Part shown: in pieces, positions 61,327 through 64,000 of the stretch
How positions within the stretch are numbered: the stretch's first letter is position 1
Layout: the number at the start of each line of letters is the position of its first letter
From: Mycobacterium sp. IS-1742
Lineage (GTDB): Bacteria > Actinomycetota > Actinomycetes > Mycobacteriales > Mycobacteriaceae
DNA length: 64,000 nt
Reading direction: 5' to 3'
Assembly: GCF_001500125.1 (NCBI RefSeq)
Contig: NZ_LQIV01000012.1
Coordinates: 124,001 to 188,000 of the forward strand
Notes under the pieces: generated by a model
The model's database searches: none
Told to the model about the DNA's origin: nothing
Seen by the model: only the letters and a program-made list of their open reading frames with translations
Made by a program: the position numbers and the translations under genes

Positions 61327-62372
61327 AGGGTCCGGAACCTCCGGACCTCGTCGACCAGGCGCTTGGCCGAATAGGGAACGAACGCATCGGGATCCGCGTA
61401 GCCGTAGGCGATGAGCATCACGACGCGTTCGTACGGTTGCAGACCGAGCAACCGGCGCATCTGGACCTCGCGTTCGGGCATGTCCGGCCAGTTGATGCAG
61501 CAGCTGTTGACGCCCTGCGCCTCCAGCCCGTAGATCAGGCCCATCGCGGCGAGACAACCGTCGATGTAGATCAGGTGCCGGTCGCGCTGATCGAAGAACG
61601 CGCCGAGATTGCCGACGATGACGATCAGGCCGGGGATCTGATGTTCGTATCCGTCCGTCCCCATCGGGATCGCCGCGACCTTCGCGGTGCTGGCCGGATC
61701 GTCGAAGATCTCGAAGCGGTACGGCTGCCGATTGCAAGCGGTCGGGGATTCGGCGGCGATAGCCACGGCGCGGTCCACCAGCTCGCGTGACACCGGCTCG
61801 GAGGTGAACCACCGCACCGACCGGCGACCGGAGGCCAGCGCCTCCAGGTCCTCGATCCTCACCGTCGGCGTCAGCGGAACCGCCAGATGCGGACCGTTCT
61901 GCGGGGTCACCGGGTCGATCGTGGCTATTGCTTCACGAAAGACCTTGCGTGACTGCACGATCGAACGATGCGTGGACTCGGCCGTCACCGAGAAGTAGCG
62001 GTCCAGCACCGAGTACATCCAGTTGAACTCCGGACGTTCGGGCCGCAGCGTGCCCGCCGACAACCCGTCGCGGAACGCCTCGACCGTCTCGCCGATGTAC
62101 TCGGTGGCGAACTGGTTGCGAGCGGGCCGCATCGTGAGGCCCTTCTCGACCCGGTGGACGTTGCGCCGCAACAGATGCACCGCCGTCCCGTCGTCCATCG
62201 ACCGCTTGTAGGCGCGTATGCCACGTCTGACGTAGCGACGCTCGCGGCCGAGTGCGGTGCCCGTGAGTTTGTGCCACCAGCGCCGGATCTCGTCGGCGGC
62301 CAACGTCTTGACCCCCGGGGCGCCGGCGGTCGGCTCCGCGACAGGCGCGGGCGCGTCATCCCTGATCGCCAC
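61323..62372 (-). CDS. nitroreductase-fold protein in the glycolipid locus
   Basis: A 349-residue protein. About 175 N-terminal residues are predicted helical (RRYVRRGIRAYKRSMDDGTAVHLLRRNVHRVEKGLTMRPARNQFATEYI) and contain no motif I recognise. The nitroreductase domain starts near 183 (ASGRRSVRWFTSEPVSRELVDRAVAIAAESPTACNRQPYRFEIF), the FMN-binding pattern, and ends with GLEAQGVNSCCINWPDMPEREVQMRRLLGLQPYERVVMLIAYGY. GTG at 62372 follows AAGGGAGATGA and overlaps the MmpL end by 17 bases. It may reduce a sugar or lipid intermediate, but sequence does not say which. Confidence 0.85.
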   Translation of the reverse strand: MAIRDDAPAPVAEPTAGAPGVKTLAADEIRRWWHKLTGTALGRERRYVRRGIRAYKRSMDDGTAVHLLRRNVHRVEKGLTMRPARNQFATEYIGETVEAFRDGLSAGTLRPERPEFNWMYSVLDRYFSVTAESTHRSIVQSRKVFREAIATIDPVTPQNGPHLAVPLTPTVRIEDLEALASGRRSVRWFTSEPVSRELVDRAVAIAAESPTACNRQPYRFEIFDDPASTAKVAAIPMGTDGYEHQIPGLIVIVGNLGAFFDQRDRHLIYIDGCLAAMGLIYGLEAQGVNSCCINWPDMPEREVQMRRLLGLQPYERVVMLIAYGYADPDAFVPYSAKRLVDEVRRFRTL

Positions 62373-64000
62373 TCATCTCCCTTTCCCCGTAGCGTGTGCG
62401 GTCGCCGAATCCCCGGTAGGCGGCGGTCGCGTCGCTGAGACATTTCCGGACCCGGCCGCGGGGCCCGGAGAACGTGGCGGCGCCGGCGACGGCGTTCACC
62501 GACGAAACCCGCTCGTCGTACTTGGGTTTGGAGGGCCACCAGTTCGCCTTGCCGATCAGCACCGCGGCCGCAGGCACGGTGACCGTGCGGACGATGAACG
62601 TGTCGAGCAGCAGGCCGACACCGATGACGAAGCCGAGCTGGATGACGGTGCCGATGCTGCTCACCGTCAGCGACAGCATGGACGCGGCGAAGATCAGGCC
62701 GGCGGAGGTGATCACGCCACCGGTGGCGCCGACGGTGCGGATGATGCCGGTGCGGATCCCGTCGCGGGATTCCTCGCGTATTCGCGCGATCAGCAACAGG
62801 TTGTAGTCGGCGCCGACGGCCACCAGCACCAGGAACGCCATACCCGGCACCGTCCAGGCCAATTCCTGTCCGAGGATGAACTGGAAGAACAGCACGCCGA
62901 TCCCGATCGCGGACACGTACGACAGCACGACGGACGCGACGAGGTAGATCGGCGCGACGATCGCGCGCAGCAGCAGGACCAGGACCAGGAACACCACCAG
63001 CAGCGTGACGATGATGATGAACCGGATGTCGCCGTTGTAGTACTCCCGCAGGTTGTTCTGCACCGGCGAGAAGCCCACCATCGAGATGTCGGCGTTGGCC
63101 AGCGTGGTGTTGGGCCTGGCGCCCTCGGCGGCGGCGATGATGTCGGCGACCTGGTCCATCGCCTCGGTGCCGAACGGATCGAGCGCGGTCTGCACGAGGT
63201 AGCGAGCGGTGTGTCCGTCCTTGGAGACGAACAGGTTCGCCGCCTTCTTGAACTCCGGCTGGGTGAGGACCTGCGGCGGGATGTAGAAGCCGGCCTGATT
63301 GGGCTCTGCGGCATCGCGTTTCATCGCGAGCAGGAAGTCCGACGCCTGGTCCAGACCGCCCCCGATGTTCTTGGTCTGGTCGACCAGCAGCTGGACACCC
63401 TCGGCGAGCTGGCGGCTCGAATCAGCCAGCGTGTTCGCGCCCTGGGTGACCTCGCGGATCTTGTTCTGCACCCCGTTCGGCTCGTCGAGGCCGAGTTCCC
63501 TGGCCGCGCTGGTCGCGGTCTTCAGACTCTGGCTGAGGCCCTGGATGGTCTCGTCGAGCGTCTGATACCCCTCGGTGTCCTGCAGTTGGCTGCCCAGGTC
63601 GGAGATGCTGTTCAGGTAGGGGCTCTCCCGGGTGCTGACGATCCGGCGCATGTCCTCACGCGAGGTGACGCACTCGGGGTCCGCATCGCAGCTCGGGCTG
63701 TCGTCGAGCGAACGGAGCACCGGATCGGCCCACGCGTAGATGTCGGTCATCCGGTTGACGTCGACACCGATCGCGTTGCCGAGGTCGCGCATGTTCGTCA
63801 CGAGCGTCGCCGTCCGGTCGATCTCGTCGAGCGTCTTGGCGCCGCCGTACTTGCGTGACATGTCGTCGAGGGCGCCGGCCAGTCCGCGCACACTCCCCAC
63901 GGCGCCGAGGACGCCGTCGCGCACCTGGTCCAGGACGTCGGCGAGCTGGTGCGCACCGCCGCTGAGCCGGTTGAGGTTGGCGTCGTTGTCCTCGATCAGC
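62356..64000 (-). CDS. MmpL-family lipid transporter, 5' part missing
   Basis: The frame is open to the right edge; 548 C-terminal residues are visible. A long periplasmic stretch, about the first 315 visible residues (LNRLSGGAHQLADVLDQVRDG and later EPNQAGFYIPPQVLTQPEFKKAANLFVSKDGHTARYLV), is followed by a second membrane domain with DIRFIIIVTLLVVFLVLVLLLRAIVAPIYLVASVVL and the proton-relay motif VAVGADYNLLLIARIREE (Asp-Tyr pair). The tail ends near residue 540. MmpL proteins export lipids, and the neighbours suggest a glycolipid cargo. The stop is at 62356. Confidence 0.93.
   Translation of the reverse strand, partial: LIEDNDANLNRLSGGAHQLADVLDQVRDGVLGAVGSVRGLAGALDDMSRKYGGAKTLDEIDRTATLVTNMRDLGNAIGVDVNRMTDIYAWADPVLRSLDDSPSCDADPECVTSREDMRRIVSTRESPYLNSISDLGSQLQDTEGYQTLDETIQGLSQSLKTATSAARELGLDEPNGVQNKIREVTQGANTLADSSRQLAEGVQLLVDQTKNIGGGLDQASDFLLAMKRDAAEPNQAGFYIPPQVLTQPEFKKAANLFVSKDGHTARYLVQTALDPFGTEAMDQVADIIAAAEGARPNTTLANADISMVGFSPVQNNLREYYNGDIRFIIIVTLLVVFLVLVLLLRAIVAPIYLVASVVLSYVSAIGIGVLFFQFILGQELAWTVPGMAFLVLVAVGADYNLLLIARIREESRDGIRTGIIRTVGATGGVITSAGLIFAASMLSLTVSSIGTVIQLGFVIGVGLLLDTFIVRTVTVPAAAVLIGKANWWPSKPKYDERVSSVNAVAGAATFSGPRGRVRKCLSDATAAYRGFGDRTRYGEREMSGDQG

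Overview
The window is high-GC actinobacterial chromosome, and gene content and order identify it as a mycobacterium, most likely a fast-growing Mycolicibacterium-type species. From memory, the order matches Mycobacterium tuberculosis Rv1529 to Rv1606, with local insertions and deletions: the his operon, nadABC, bioB, bioFDA, treXYZ, ilvA, dnaE1, lspA, ansA, dinX, ileS and a fadD24-like gene. All of it looks like resident chromosome. I see no insertion sequence, prophage, CRISPR array, tRNA or rRNA gene.

Layout. 1-7422: a partial esterase, then the leftward histidine operon hisD-C-B-H-A-impA-F-I. 7423-8908: a deazaflavin-type reductase, then an XRE repressor divergent from a methionine aminopeptidase with two matching operators between them. 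8918-13135: nadABC divergent from its NrtR-type repressor, with a perfect palindrome between. 13178-21495: a secretory-type lipase and the biotin genes (bioB with bsaP, bioQ, bioA-F-D) carrying two BioQ boxes. 21588-29895: a surface acyltransferase and the treX-Y-Z glycogen-to-trehalose operon. 29897-43427: housekeeping genes (ilvA, dnaE1, rluD-type, lspA, ansA, dinX), an ECF sigma factor with a YCII partner, and small regulators. 43414-47110: a carotenoid-cleavage-type oxygenase, a tandem HxlR regulator and a thiolase around a 21-bp palindrome. 47111-50482: ileS with a T-box leader. 50499-52425: a poorly known condensation-like gene, an HTH regulator and a membrane protein. 52602-64000: a cell-envelope glycolipid locus with a fatty acyl-AMP ligase, two glycosyltransferases, a DrrAB-like ABC exporter, UDP-glucose dehydrogenase, a polysaccharide pyruvyl transferase, a nitroreductase-like protein and an MmpL transporter that runs off the right edge.

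How it fits together. Most regulation visible here is local: a repressor gene sits beside its target and a palindrome lies in the shared promoter (XRE/map, NrtR/nadABC, BioQ/bioB, HxlR-type/oxygenase). Many start codons lie 7-9 bases after a TANNNT -10 element, which predicts leaderless mRNAs. Genes within operons are usually joined by 4-base ATGA or GTGA overlaps, which suggests translational coupling. The right-hand 10 kb looks like a pathway that activates a fatty acid, builds and pyruvylates a sugar headgroup and exports the product, in the manner of mycobacterial lipooligosaccharides or related acyl-trehaloses.
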